Positions 13,266 through 21,003 of a stretch of DNA of 33,993 nt are shown here, one piece after another. The notes beneath the pieces are model-generated. The model was not told the origin of the DNA. It saw nothing but the letters and a program-made list of their open reading frames with translations, and made no database searches. The DNA comes from a virus. Numbering within the stretch: the first letter of the stretch is position 1; every line of letters begins with the position of its first letter. The stretch is from positions 1 through 33,993 of IMG/VR virus record IMGVR_UViG_3300047550_000290, one strand, 5' to 3'. The translations under genes were made by a program, and so were the position numbers.

Positions 13266-14654
13266 ATGTCTAATACCACCAAAGAACTTATCGCACGTAC
13301 TGGCCGTGTACAGAGTTGGATTGATGATCCAACATCCCGTCTTCCCGTCAGTTGTACTGTCTTCGTTGTCGAAGACTCCATCGAGGGACCTAATGGCATC
13401 GAAGCATCATGGCGTTTTGTTTCACACGCTCTACGCTACGGAGCTGGCGTGGCTGTCCATCTATCCAAACTCCGACCCAAAGGCTCTGAAAACAGCAAAG
13501 GACTTGTGGCTAGCGGCCCAGTATCCTTTGGAAAGATCTACTCAACCCTTAACGAAATCCTGAGGCGTGGTGGTGTTTATAAAAATGGGGCTGTGGTTCT
13601 ACATCTGGATCTCAACCATCCTGATGTGCTTGAGTTTATTACTGCTGACCGTGCTGACCTACCTTGGGTTAAGCGTTGCGTCAACATCAATAAACATTGG
13701 TGGAATGTCACTACTCAAGAAATACGAGAAGCACTCCTCCAAGGTATCCGTAAGGGAGACATCTGGCTGAACAAAACTAAGGTTGACAAAAATGGAAATC
13801 GAATCCGGGGTAACGTATGCCTGGAAGTCTATCTCCCAAGCCGGGGCACCTGTCTACTTCAACATGTCAACCTCGGCGGATGTGAACTCCATGACATTCA
13901 AAGTGCATTTGTCCACGGAATGTCCCAATTGTGCTCACTTCACGGCAAAACAAATGTTGGAGAAAGCGGAGAATACCTCCCTTCAGAGACAGATCGCCAA
14001 GTCGGTCTCGGAATGCTGGGACTTGCCAACCTTCTAGCACGTTGTGGTGTCACTTACAAACAATTCGGTGAGGCACTGGATGATATTCTGAACTATCGGA
14101 TGGCTCAGACTCCTGCCCACATTCTTGCAGCTGAGATCAACGCAGGTATCCAAGCAGCAGCGCATACAGCACGTCTCAACAACATGGATCGTGCCTTTGC
14201 TATTGCCCCTACAGCAAGCTGCAGCTACCGCTATAAGGATCTGAATGGGTATACTACTTGCCCTGAGATCGCTCCTCCTATTGCCCGCCAAGTTGACCGT
14301 GACAGTGGTACATTTGGTGTCCAGAGCTTTGATTACGGTCCTGTTGAGATCGCATCTGAAGTTGGCTGGGAAGACTACAAGCGTGTAGCAGATGGCATTG
14401 TATCTCTGCTCGATAAGACGGGACTTCTTCATGGATACTCTTTTAACTCGTGGAGTGATGTGATCACTTACGATGAAGCATTCATTGAAGAGTGGCTGGA
14501 TAGCCCCCAAACTTCTCTTTATTACTCCCTTCAGGTAATGGGTGATGTTCAGGACAAATCCAGCGCATATGCAGCATTGGATGAAACTGAAGTCGATGAT
14601 TACCTGGAGTCTATTCTAAACGACCCTGCTCCTGATTGTAATTGCGGCGAATGA
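13266..14654 (+). CDS. nrdA: Class I ribonucleotide reductase, alpha subunit
   Basis: Reduces ribonucleotides to deoxyribonucleotides. At 462 residues it is much shorter than E. coli NrdA (761) and lacks the N-terminal ATP-cone, so the usual activity-site regulation should be absent. Active-site residues: Cys30 (PVSCTV, E. coli Cys225); Asn183-Cys185-Glu187 in NVCLE (Asn437/Cys439/Glu441); Cys196 as the likely second redox cysteine; PTASCS; radical-transfer pair Tyr419-Tyr420 in SLYYS (Tyr730/731); and C-terminal CNC. This P-SSP7-type enzyme was long annotated as class II. The beta subunit gene directly downstream, overlapping by four bases, and the YY pair support class I. Confidence 0.93.
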   Translation: MSNTTKELIARTGRVQSWIDDPTSRLPVSCTVFVVEDSIEGPNGIEASWRFVSHALRYGAGVAVHLSKLRPKGSENSKGLVASGPVSFGKIYSTLNEILRRGGVYKNGAVVLHLDLNHPDVLEFITADRADLPWVKRCVNINKHWWNVTTQEIREALLQGIRKGDIWLNKTKVDKNGNRIRGNVCLEVYLPSRGTCLLQHVNLGGCELHDIQSAFVHGMSQLCSLHGKTNVGESGEYLPSETDRQVGLGMLGLANLLARCGVTYKQFGEALDDILNYRMAQTPAHILAAEINAGIQAAAHTARLNNMDRAFAIAPTASCSYRYKDLNGYTTCPEIAPPIARQVDRDSGTFGVQSFDYGPVEIASEVGWEDYKRVADGIVSLLDKTGLLHGYSFNSWSDVITYDEAFIEEWLDSPQTSLYYSLQVMGDVQDKSSAYAALDETEVDDYLESILNDPAPDCNCGE

Positions 14655-15361
14655 ACCCCTACGAAAAACTACAAAGTCGAAAAAGGAAGTGGTCTCCTGT
14701 ACAGACCACAGCTGGCAAGCTTGCTGAGGGTGCGGAAGAAACTATCTTTCGTGCTCTTGCTATGCGTCATATGGAACTACCTGTAGGTGACTTTATTGAA
14801 GCATCGCTTTCTGAAATTCCAGTACTATCGCAAGACCTACTCCGATCTAATATCAAAGACGAAGAAAACCACGACTTGGCTCTCGGTTACATCGCCAATG
14901 CTCTCGGTGTTGATCCTAAAGCTGAAGCGGAAGCCAAGCGAATCAGAGAAGCGTGGATTGCGCATCCTGATCACACGGTCCTCAAAGCACTGGTTGCCGA
15001 ACGTGCGCTTTTCTTCGTTCTACTCCCGTTCTTTCGATTTAATGGTGATGCTGGTCTCAGGACCGTATCCGCTGACATCAGCCGAGATGAGCAAGTCCAT
15101 GTGGCTGCCAACTCTCTTGTCTGCAGGGAACTTGGATATGAACCATCTCCATCTCTCGACAAGCTCAGGAAAGCGACGATCAATTGGGTTATGACGCCTT
15201 TGAAATCGTCCACTAACAAATATTTGGACAAAAAATTTTGGCTGGATGCAAGTGATCGCCTGATGTACGAAGGTAAGGCTCCTGAACTTTCTGACACGAA
15301 ACGAGCACGTATGCCTGCCTTCTTTGAACATGCAAACCCCAATCTCCCTCAATACGCTTGA
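14651..15361 (+). CDS. nrdB: Class I ribonucleotide reductase, beta subunit, lacking the radical Tyr
   Basis: Ferritin-like di-metal subunit that generates the radical for the alpha subunit. 236 residues against 376 in E. coli. Two ExxH motifs hold likely metal ligands: Glu71/His74 in DEENH and Glu147/His150 in RDEQVH, with Glu117 (ERALFF) between them; the first ligand is Glu30 or Glu42. The residue four past His74, where E. coli has radical Tyr122, is Leu78. Tyr80 is near but out of register. A Tyr near the C-terminus (QYA) may serve radical transfer. The ATG at 14651 overlaps the nrdA stop. The family link matches the overlooked beta subunit reported for phage P-SSP7. Confidence 0.88.
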   Translation: MNPYEKLQSRKRKWSPVQTTAGKLAEGAEETIFRALAMRHMELPVGDFIEASLSEIPVLSQDLLRSNIKDEENHDLALGYIANALGVDPKAEAEAKRIREAWIAHPDHTVLKALVAERALFFVLLPFFRFNGDAGLRTVSADISRDEQVHVAANSLVCRELGYEPSPSLDKLRKATINWVMTPLKSSTNKYLDKKFWLDASDRLMYEGKAPELSDTKRARMPAFFEHANPNLPQYA

Positions 15362-15527
15362 AACATCTGGCCTTCAACTGAGGGCCATCCTTAATGAACT
15401 TGAGGAGAACTTTCCGCCAACTAATCCCCACCCGGATGACTCACACTCATTAATTATGTATCGCTCTGGCCAGCGATCCGTAGTAGAGTGGATTAACTAT
15501 CGTTTATCCGACGACTATAATGGCTAA
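15330..15527 (+). CDS. Small hypothetical protein
   Basis: A 65-residue protein from ATG 15330 (an in-frame TTG lies six bases upstream). Unknown function; acidic, with LQLRAILNELEENFPPTNP and SGQRSVVEWINYRL segments that look like a conserved small globular protein. Overlaps nrdB by 32 bases and the next ORF by 8 (ATGGCTAA). Confidence 0.6.
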   Translation: MQTPISLNTLETSGLQLRAILNELEENFPPTNPHPDDSHSLIMYRSGQRSVVEWINYRLSDDYNG

Positions 15528-15972
15528 ATCTAAATCACCGTTTTCTATTGAAAACCTAACAAAGCGGCCTCTTGCTCCCTCTTTAATTTCCACCCCAAGA
15601 AAGAAAAATACTTTTGGTGACTCGCTTCTGTCAGCACTGCAAGCACTGAAGGTACAACCACAAGCGGCTAGTCTCCCAACGTTTAAGCTTGACAAGCCAA
15701 CCAAACCCCTCACCACTGCTACTGCTAAACCAGTAGCGCCAACGTATCTAGACACAGGTGACACATCTGCAATAGACTCTACAGGCTCATCCATCACTGA
15801 CCCTACTGTTACTGCTCAGCTTCCTACTGTTGTTGAAGATGTAGGGGCCACTGCTACTGGGTTTAGGACTAAAAAATCAAGCCGTAAAATGGCTAAAAGT
15901 GGTGCTCAGGGATATGGGTCAATGAAAATCAGTACAAATACTCCATTCGCTAGTACTATTAATCTTGGATAA
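15520..15972 (+). CDS. gp7.3-like protein upstream of the portal (tentative)
   Basis: A 150-residue, low-complexity, Ser/Thr/Pro-rich protein with a basic N-terminus and a basic patch (FRTKKSSRKMAKSG), ending GYGSMKISTNTPFASTINLG. T7 gp7.3, a tail assembly/host-range protein just before the portal, has the same layout: basic, low complexity, and a C-terminus with a K-S-L-S-V...INI ending. The call rests on position and this C-terminal resemblance, not on strong similarity. It lies four bases before the portal start. Confidence 0.5.
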   Translation: MAKSKSPFSIENLTKRPLAPSLISTPRKKNTFGDSLLSALQALKVQPQAASLPTFKLDKPTKPLTTATAKPVAPTYLDTGDTSAIDSTGSSITDPTVTAQLPTVVEDVGATATGFRTKKSSRKMAKSGAQGYGSMKISTNTPFASTINLG

Positions 15973-15976
15973 TTAA

Positions 15977-17596
15977 ATGACCGCAAAAACAAGATACGAT
16001 TATCTAACTAAATATCGTACTTCGTTTCTAGACACAGCCGTTCAGTGCTCTAAGCTTACGCTCCCTACACTTCTTCATGATGATGATGACATTGGGCGTA
16101 GCGTACGGGCAAGGTTGATTACACCATGGCAGTCAGTCGGTGCCAAAGGAGTTGTTACACTTGCATCAAAATTGATGCTTGCTCTTCTACCTCCACAAAC
16201 CAGCTTCTTTAAGCTACAAATCGACGACTCAAAAGTAGGTGTAGATCTTCCGCCTGAAGCACGTTCTGATCTTGACCTTTCATTTGCAAAGCTTGAAAGA
16301 TCAGTAATGGAAATTATTGCAGCATCCAGTGATCGCGTTACCGTACACCAAGCTCTTAAGCATCTGGTAGTAGGTGGTAATGCTTTGATCTACATGGGAC
16401 CTAAGGGTTTGAAGCTGTATCCATTGAATAGGTATGTCGTAGATCGAGATGGTAACGGTGAGGTGCTAGAAATCGTAACCAAAGAACGGATTAGTCGAAA
16501 ACTTCTATCTCCAGTAATTAACAACATCCAACCTGTTAATTCTCCAGGAGAAGATGGATCTGATAGTGAAGAAGATGTAGATGTGTACACACATGTGCGT
16601 CGTGACAACAATAGATTCATTTGGCACCAAGAAGTATTCGATAAAATCATTCCAGGTTCTCAAGGTAAGGCACCACTGGATGCAAACCCTTGGTTAACCT
16701 TGAGGTTTAATGTTGTAGATGGTGAGCCTTATGGCCGTGGTAGAGTAGAAGAGTTCCTAGGAGATCTGCGTTCTCTGGAAGCTCTAATGCAAGCGCTCGT
16801 AGAGGGCTCTGCAGTCGCTGCTAAGGTCATCTTCACTGTCTCTCCTAGCTCTACTACCAAGCCCCAATCCCTCGCTGCTGCGGGGAACGGAGCCATCATT
16901 CAGGGCCGTCCTGATGACATCGCTGCTATCACTGTTGGTAAAACAGCAGACTTCCGTACTGCTATGGAAATGGCTAGCGTACTAGAACGGCGTTTGAGTG
17001 AAGCATTCCTTATTCTTAATGTTCGAGATAGTGAGCGTACTACTGCTGAAGAAGTACGTATGACTCAAATGGAACTAGAACAACAATTAGGTGGATTGTT
17101 TTCCCTATTGACTGTTGAGTTCCTTGTACCTTATCTAAACCGCAAGCTGTCGGTTCTTCAAAAGACAGCAGAAATCCCGAGGATTCCAAAGGACTTGGTA
17201 CGGCCAACGATTGTTGCTGGTATCAACGCATTGGGCAGAGGACAAGACAGAGAATCTCTTGCTCAGTTCTTTACTGTTATTGCTCAGACACTTGGCCCAG
17301 AGGCTGTCAATACTTTCCTCAACCTTGACGAAGCTATCAAACGTCTAGCTGCTGCTCAAGGTATTGATGTACTGAACCTTGTTAAATCGATGGCTGAAGT
17401 ACAGCAACAACGTCAGGATGGTATGCAGCAAGCTCAACAGATGGAACTGGTTAAGCAGACAGCTGCTCTTGCTAATACTCCACTCCTTGATCCCGAAAAG
17501 AATCCTGAAGCTCTTAACCAAATTTATGGACAAAGCAACCCCAACCAAACCCCAGAGGTCGAAGCAGCCACCGCTCCCCCCAGTATCACCGCCTAG
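15977..17596 (+). CDS. Portal protein (head-tail connector, T7 gp8-like)
   Basis: Forms the twelve-subunit ring through which DNA enters and leaves the head. 539 residues, almost equal to T7 gp8 (536). Recognisable segments: TPWQSVGAKGVVTLASKLMLALLPPQTSFFKLQ near the N-terminus is interrupted here for length, but its core is ASKLMLALLPP; also LVVGGNALIY, PYGRGRVEEFLGDL, RDSERTTAEEVR and LGGLFSLLTVEFLVPYLNR. The C-terminal 80 residues are Gln-rich and helical, then Pro/Ala-rich. It is the first of the canonical structural genes and is followed by scaffold and capsid in T7 order. Confidence 0.95.
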   Translation: MTAKTRYDYLTKYRTSFLDTAVQCSKLTLPTLLHDDDDIGRSVRARLITPWQSVGAKGVVTLASKLMLALLPPQTSFFKLQIDDSKVGVDLPPEARSDLDLSFAKLERSVMEIIAASSDRVTVHQALKHLVVGGNALIYMGPKGLKLYPLNRYVVDRDGNGEVLEIVTKERISRKLLSPVINNIQPVNSPGEDGSDSEEDVDVYTHVRRDNNRFIWHQEVFDKIIPGSQGKAPLDANPWLTLRFNVVDGEPYGRGRVEEFLGDLRSLEALMQALVEGSAVAAKVIFTVSPSSTTKPQSLAAAGNGAIIQGRPDDIAAITVGKTADFRTAMEMASVLERRLSEAFLILNVRDSERTTAEEVRMTQMELEQQLGGLFSLLTVEFLVPYLNRKLSVLQKTAEIPRIPKDLVRPTIVAGINALGRGQDRESLAQFFTVIAQTLGPEAVNTFLNLDEAIKRLAAAQGIDVLNLVKSMAEVQQQRQDGMQQAQQMELVKQTAALANTPLLDPEKNPEALNQIYGQSNPNQTPEVEAATAPPSITA

Positions 17597-17744
17597 CCCT
17601 GAAGAAGTATCTACTGATACTCCGTACATGCGACGTTCCAAAATTGGTGAACCAACGATCGGTCGTCCACCCGATTATGTCAAGACTGTCGGTCTTGGTA
17701 ATCTAACCGTAGTTACTGCAAATGGCAAACGAAATTACTCTTAA
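17526..17744 (+). CDS. Small Pro-rich protein bridging portal and scaffold
   Basis: A 72-residue protein from ATG 17526. N-terminal half Pro/Lys-rich (KATPTKPQRSKQPPLPPV), C-terminal half YMRRSKIGEPTIGRPPDYVKT and a short strand. It overlaps the portal by 71 bases and the scaffold by 23, both in other frames, and fills a gap of 125 bases that otherwise has no gene. The unique part looks protein-like, so I consider it real. Unknown function. Confidence 0.55.
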   Translation: MDKATPTKPQRSKQPPLPPVSPPSPEEVSTDTPYMRRSKIGEPTIGRPPDYVKTVGLGNLTVVTANGKRNYS

Positions 17745-18486
17745 TCCCTACGAACAAGTTGAAGGAGAACTGACTGCAGATGAACAAGAATCTCTAGAAA
17801 TTGGAGAACGTCTTGCTCAGGAACAGAATCAACTCCTGGCTGGTAAATACCGTTCAGCTGAAGAACTTGAACGTGGCTACCTTGAGCTGCAAAAGAAACT
17901 AAGTGGAAAGGAAGAGGCTCAGCAAGAAGAGCCTCAAGAGGATGTAGACTCTACACCAGAAGAACCTGAACAGGTTAACCTGTATGAACAGATTATGGAT
18001 TCTTACCGACAAGGTGAGTGGGATCAAGATCTAGTTAAACAGGTAGAAGGTATGGACCCTGTAGATGTTGTTAATTTGTTTCTAGAAAACCAACAACAGC
18101 AACAGGATACAACCGCTGTTCAAGCTACCCCAGATGATGTTGAACAAATTCAAGCATCAATTGGTGGTGAGGCAGAGTACAACAACATGCTTCAATGGGC
18201 AAGTAGTAATCTTTCCCAACAGGAGATTGAGATGTACGATACTGTGATGGATCGTGGTGATCCCCTTGCTATGTTCTTCGCAGCTCAGGCACTTAATTTT
18301 CGTTATAAAGATGCCGAAGGTTATGATGGTAGGTTGCTGACTGGCAACGCACCTAAAACTAGTGCTGATGTATTCCGCTCTCAAGCAGAACTTGTTGCTG
18401 CTATGAGTGACCCACGTTACGATAAGGATCCTGCGTATCGTGCTGATATTGCAGACAAACTAGAACGATCCAACATTCAATTCTGA
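17722..18486 (+). CDS. Scaffolding protein (T7 gp9-like)
   Basis: Guides capsid assembly and leaves before maturation. 254 residues (T7 gp9 has 307). Strongly acidic, Gln/Glu-rich and helical, with coiled-coil-like stretches (residues about 10-75) and a Gln run (NQQQQQD). The C-terminal part YRADIADKLERSN is a helix that in scaffolds typically contacts the shell protein. Composition and location between portal and capsid support the call; sequence similarity alone is weak, as is usual for this family. Confidence 0.85.
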   Translation: MANEITLNPYEQVEGELTADEQESLEIGERLAQEQNQLLAGKYRSAEELERGYLELQKKLSGKEEAQQEEPQEDVDSTPEEPEQVNLYEQIMDSYRQGEWDQDLVKQVEGMDPVDVVNLFLENQQQQQDTTAVQATPDDVEQIQASIGGEAEYNNMLQWASSNLSQQEIEMYDTVMDRGDPLAMFFAAQALNFRYKDAEGYDGRLLTGNAPKTSADVFRSQAELVAAMSDPRYDKDPAYRADIADKLERSNIQF

Positions 18487-18494
18487 CCCACCTA

Positions 18495-18668
18495 ATGAAC
18501 GATACCAACGTCTTCGCTAAAGAACCCACCATGTACACTGATAAAGACTACACCGTACCTCATAACGAACGTGCTGAACTCCTCAATGGTCGCCTTGCTA
18601 TGCTTGGTTTCGTGGCTGCTGTTGGCGCTTATCTAGTGACTGGTCAAATCATCCCTGGAGTACTCTGA
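18495..18668 (+). CDS. hli: High-light-inducible protein (Hli)
   Basis: A 57-residue one-helix thylakoid protein of the chlorophyll a/b-binding family, thought to bind pigment and dissipate excess light energy, protecting photosystem II during infection. The signature is clear: [20 protein letters not shown] (residues 28-47), with the Glu and Asn/Arg that bind chlorophyll, forming the single membrane helix. The N-terminal 25 residues are polar. Met-13 is an alternative start. It shares one base with the next gene. It lies upstream of psbA, as in P-SSP7, but separated from it by about 1.1 kb of other genes. Confidence 0.95.
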   Translation: MNDTNVFAKEPTMYTDKDYTVPHNERAELLNGRLAMLGFVAAVGAYLVTGQIIPGVL

Positions 18669-18808
18669 TGCCCCTTAAGAAAGGGTCTTCTGATAAGACT
18701 GTATCAGCCAACATTCGCAAGATGAAGGCAGAAGGTTATCCTCAGAAGCAAGCAGTTGCTGCAGCACTTAGCAGCGCTGGTAAATCTAAATCAAAAAAGA
18801 AAAAGTAA
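18668..18808 (+). CDS. Lysine-rich mini-protein 1
   Basis: A 46-residue basic protein: [19 protein letters not shown], then [12 protein letters not shown] and a KSKSKKKK tail. The NI...M...GYPQKQAVA pattern recurs in small phage proteins of unknown function. About 14 Lys/Arg and two acidic residues, suggesting nucleic-acid binding. Start and stop are coupled to both neighbours (TGATG, TAATG). Confidence 0.75.
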   Translation: MPLKKGSSDKTVSANIRKMKAEGYPQKQAVAAALSSAGKSKSKKKK

Positions 18809-18858
18809 TGTCTTGCGGTAAGAAGGGCCATAAAGGAAATGGCACAAAGAAAAAGTAA
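18808..18858 (+). CDS. Possible 16-residue lysine-rich peptide
   Basis: ATG overlaps the stop of the previous gene (TAATG) and the frame encodes [16 protein letters not shown] before TAA. It is coupled like its neighbours and shares their Lys/Gly composition, but it is so short that chance cannot be excluded. It overlaps the next ORF start by 20 bases. Confidence 0.35.
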   Translation: MSCGKKGHKGNGTKKK

Positions 18859-19087
18859 CGTCAGTCTAAAGATTGGCGTACACAAATCACGTACTGGCGG
18901 CCTAACGGCTGCTGGTCGTGCTAAATACAACCGAGAGACTGGCTCTAACCTGAAGGCTCCACAGCCTGAAGGAGGGCCACGTAAGCGTTCCTTCTGTGCT
19001 CGTATGGGTGGTGTGAAGGGACCAATGAAAGACGAGAAGGGCAGACCTACTCGCAAAGCACTGGCCCTCCGTAAATGGAAATGTTAA
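18839..19087 (+). CDS. Basic small protein, DUF6321-like
   Basis: An 82-residue, highly basic protein. The C-terminal part, RKRSFCARMGGVKGPM...KALALRKWKC, matches a small-protein pattern (SFCARM.GMK...ALRKWNC) found in several marine phages, which I recall as DUF6321. TGGLTAAGRAKYNRETGSNLK is also typical. Two cysteines (in SFCAR and the last residue) are the only ones. Function unknown; charge suggests DNA or RNA binding. It shares a base boundary with the next gene (TAA then ATG). Confidence 0.75.
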   Translation: MAQRKSNVSLKIGVHKSRTGGLTAAGRAKYNRETGSNLKAPQPEGGPRKRSFCARMGGVKGPMKDEKGRPTRKALALRKWKC

Positions 19088-19237
19088 ATGGCTAAGCCTG
19101 GTTTGTACGCTAACATTCATGCTAAACGTATGCGTATTGCAGCTGGCTCTAATGAGAAGATGAGGAAGCCTGGTACTCCAGGTGCACCTACCGCTGCTCA
19201 GTTTAAGAAAGCAGCTAAAACAGCTAAGAAAAAATAG
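19088..19237 (+). CDS. Lysine-rich mini-protein 2
   Basis: A 49-residue basic protein, MAKPGLYANIHAKRMRI..., then KMRKPGTPGAPTAAQFKKAAK. The GLYANI.AKR.RI..GS.EKMRKPG..GAPT pattern is widespread in phages and unassigned. It starts immediately after the preceding stop. Confidence 0.75.
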   Translation: MAKPGLYANIHAKRMRIAAGSNEKMRKPGTPGAPTAAQFKKAAKTAKKK

Positions 19238-19248
19238 GAGAACATCTC

Positions 19249-19371
19249 ATGCCTAAAGTCGGAAACAAAGAGTATCCCTATACTCCTGCTGGTAAAGCTG
19301 CAGCTAAGAAAGCTGCTTCTAAAACCGGTAAGCCCGTTAAAATGAAGCCTTCAACCAAGAAGGGTTATTGA
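19249..19371 (+). CDS. Lysine-rich mini-protein 3
   Basis: A 40-residue basic protein, MPKVGNKEYPYTPAGKAAAK..., with an Ala/Lys-rich middle and KPVKMKPSTKKGY end. The GNKxxPYTPAGKAAAKKAA core recurs among small phage proteins. A good Shine-Dalgarno (GGAG, 19237-19240) lies nine bases upstream, so it can be translated independently of the upstream genes. Confidence 0.72.
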   Translation: MPKVGNKEYPYTPAGKAAAKKAASKTGKPVKMKPSTKKGY

Positions 19372-19378
19372 TCGATAG

Positions 19379-19410
19379 AGGCTCAGCCCCTAGCGAGTAG
19401 TGCCGAGCCT
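19379..19410 (+). other. Hairpin between the mini-protein cassette and the RlpA-like gene
   Basis: AGGCTC (19379-19384) and GAGCCT (19405-19410) form a perfect six-base-pair stem with a 20-base loop. No T tract follows. It could be an RNA processing site or a boundary of an inserted cassette. Confidence 0.4.
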
Positions 19411-19452
19411 TAATGAGTAGACGGAAATAAGAATGTCCTTCGCTATCTTATT

Positions 19453-19749
19453 ATGATTCCTCTTCTAACTACTCTGTCGGTGATCTCTAGTTGGTATGGG
19501 CCTGGCTTCCATGGCAACCTAACAGCTAGTGGTTCTCGATACAATCAACACGGCCTTACTGCAGCGCACAAGACACTCCCATTTGGTACTAAACTTCGTG
19601 TTTGTTTCAAAAGGTGTGCCGTTGTTCGGGTCAATGATCGAGGTCCCTATGTTCATGGTAGGGAATTAGATCTCAGTAAAGGTGCGGCTGATGCTATCGG
19701 TCTCACTGCCTCTGGAGTTGGACGAGTTAAATTAACACGTCTTAATTAA
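19453..19749 (+). CDS. RlpA-like double-psi beta-barrel protein
   Basis: A 98-residue protein that is essentially one RlpA domain: [20 protein letters not shown], then [39 protein letters not shown] and GVGRVKL. RlpA proteins are septal lytic transglycosylases that cut glycan strands lacking stem peptides; the NDRGP loop with its Asp is the catalytic region. The first 12 residues are hydrophobic ([12 protein letters not shown]) and could be a short export signal, but there is no lipobox or SPOR domain. It may help cell-wall breakdown at lysis or entry. It ends eight bases before psbA. Confidence 0.88.
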   Translation: MIPLLTTLSVISSWYGPGFHGNLTASGSRYNQHGLTAAHKTLPFGTKLRVCFKRCAVVRVNDRGPYVHGRELDLSKGAADAIGLTASGVGRVKLTRLN

Positions 19750-19757
19750 CTTCAACT

Positions 19758-20819
19758 ATGACTGCTATTCTTGCAGCCCCAAAGTCCCAGCGTAATACCT
19801 GGGACTCTTTTTGTAGCTGGGTAACCAGCACTGATAACCGTCTATATGTTGGCTGGTTTGGTACACTGATGATTCCGTGTCTCCTCGCGGCCACCATTTG
19901 CTTCATCATTGCATTCATTGCGGCTCCCCCTGTCGATATTGATGGCATCCGTGAGCCCGTAGCTGGGAGTCTTCTTTATGGAAACAACATCATATCGGGA
20001 GCCGTCGTTCCGAGCAGCAATGCCATCGGACTACACTTCTACCCAATTTGGGAAGCTAATTCACTTGATGAATGGCTCTACAACGGGGGTCCGTTCCAAC
20101 TTACAGTGTTCCACTTCCTCATTGGCATCTATGCTTACATGGGACGAGAGTGGGAACTTAGCTATCGACTAGGGATGAGGCCCTGGATCTTTGTCGCATA
20201 CTCAGCTCCTGTCGCGGCAGCTACCGCAGTCTTCCTCGTTTATCCGTTTGGTCAAGGTAGTTTCTCCGATGCTATGCCTTTGGGTATTTCGGGGACCTTC
20301 AACTACATGTTGGTTTTCCAGGCCGAACATAACATTCTCATGCACCCCTTCCACATGCTTGGGGTTGCTGGTGTGTTCGGTGGGTCGCTATTCAGTGCAA
20401 TGCACGGCTCGCTGGTTACCTCTTCGCTTGTTCGTGAAACGACTGAGCAAGAGTCTCAGAACTATGGCTACAAGTTTGGCCAAGAGGAGGAGACTTATAA
20501 CATTGTCGCTGCTCACGGTTATTTTGGTCGGCTCATCTTCCAGTACGCTTCCTTTAATAACAGCCGTAGTCTTCACTTCTTCCTCGCTGCTTGGCCTGTG
20601 GTTGGTATTTGGTTTGCTGCACTTGGTGTAAGCACCATGGCATTCAACCTTAACGGTTTTAATTTTAATCAATCTCTTCTTGATAACAATGGTAGGGTGG
20701 TTAATACTTGGGCTGATATACTTAATCGAGCTAACCTTGGTTTTGAGGTAATGCACGAACGTAATGCCCACAACTTCCCTCTTGACTTGGCTACACATCA
20801 AACTCCTATTATTGGGTAA
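19758..20819 (+). CDS. psbA: Photosystem II D1 protein
   Basis: Replaces host D1, which turns over fast in light, and keeps electron flow going during infection. 353 residues, unbroken, numbered one above the standard D1 numbering. Visible: YRLGM with Tyr162 (Tyr161/YZ); FSDAMPLG with Asp171 (Mn ligand Asp170); QAEHN with Glu190 and His191; HMLGVAG; the DE-loop region [29 protein letters not shown] with the QB-site Ser; and [14 protein letters not shown] with His/Glu, Asp and C-terminal Ala ligands. Residue 131 (standard 130) is Glu, the high-light D1:2 type. The extension after the processing site is only THQTPIIG. No Shine-Dalgarno is obvious. Confidence 0.99.
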   Translation: MTAILAAPKSQRNTWDSFCSWVTSTDNRLYVGWFGTLMIPCLLAATICFIIAFIAAPPVDIDGIREPVAGSLLYGNNIISGAVVPSSNAIGLHFYPIWEANSLDEWLYNGGPFQLTVFHFLIGIYAYMGREWELSYRLGMRPWIFVAYSAPVAAATAVFLVYPFGQGSFSDAMPLGISGTFNYMLVFQAEHNILMHPFHMLGVAGVFGGSLFSAMHGSLVTSSLVRETTEQESQNYGYKFGQEEETYNIVAAHGYFGRLIFQYASFNNSRSLHFFLAAWPVVGIWFAALGVSTMAFNLNGFNFNQSLLDNNGRVVNTWADILNRANLGFEVMHERNAHNFPLDLATHQTPIIG

Positions 20820-20821
20820 TT

Positions 20822-21001
20822 ATGGCTCGCGCTAATCCGTTTGATCCTAAAGTCTCTTCAGTCTCCAGTGTTCAATATGTGACCTTTACTAGCACATCAC
20901 CTGCGTTTATCACTGCTTACGGTGAAACAGAACAGACTCTAACTGAAATGAGTCCTAAGGGTGTCAAGGCACAAGCTAATACTTTGAGTGCTTGGCCCTG
21001 A
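20822..21001 (+). CDS. Small hypothetical protein after psbA
   Basis: A 59-residue protein, MARANPFDPKVSSVSSVQYV..., of unknown function. Ser/Thr-rich with short strands and little charge. Starts two bases after the psbA stop, so probably co-transcribed with it. Confidence 0.65.
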   Translation: MARANPFDPKVSSVSSVQYVTFTSTSPAFITAYGETEQTLTEMSPKGVKAQANTLSAWP

Positions 21002-21003
21002 GT

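Noticed and set aside
14034-14510. A 158-codon open frame on the minus strand opposite nrdA
   Set aside because: Shadow of a certain gene; low-complexity Cys/Arg-rich translation with no domain.
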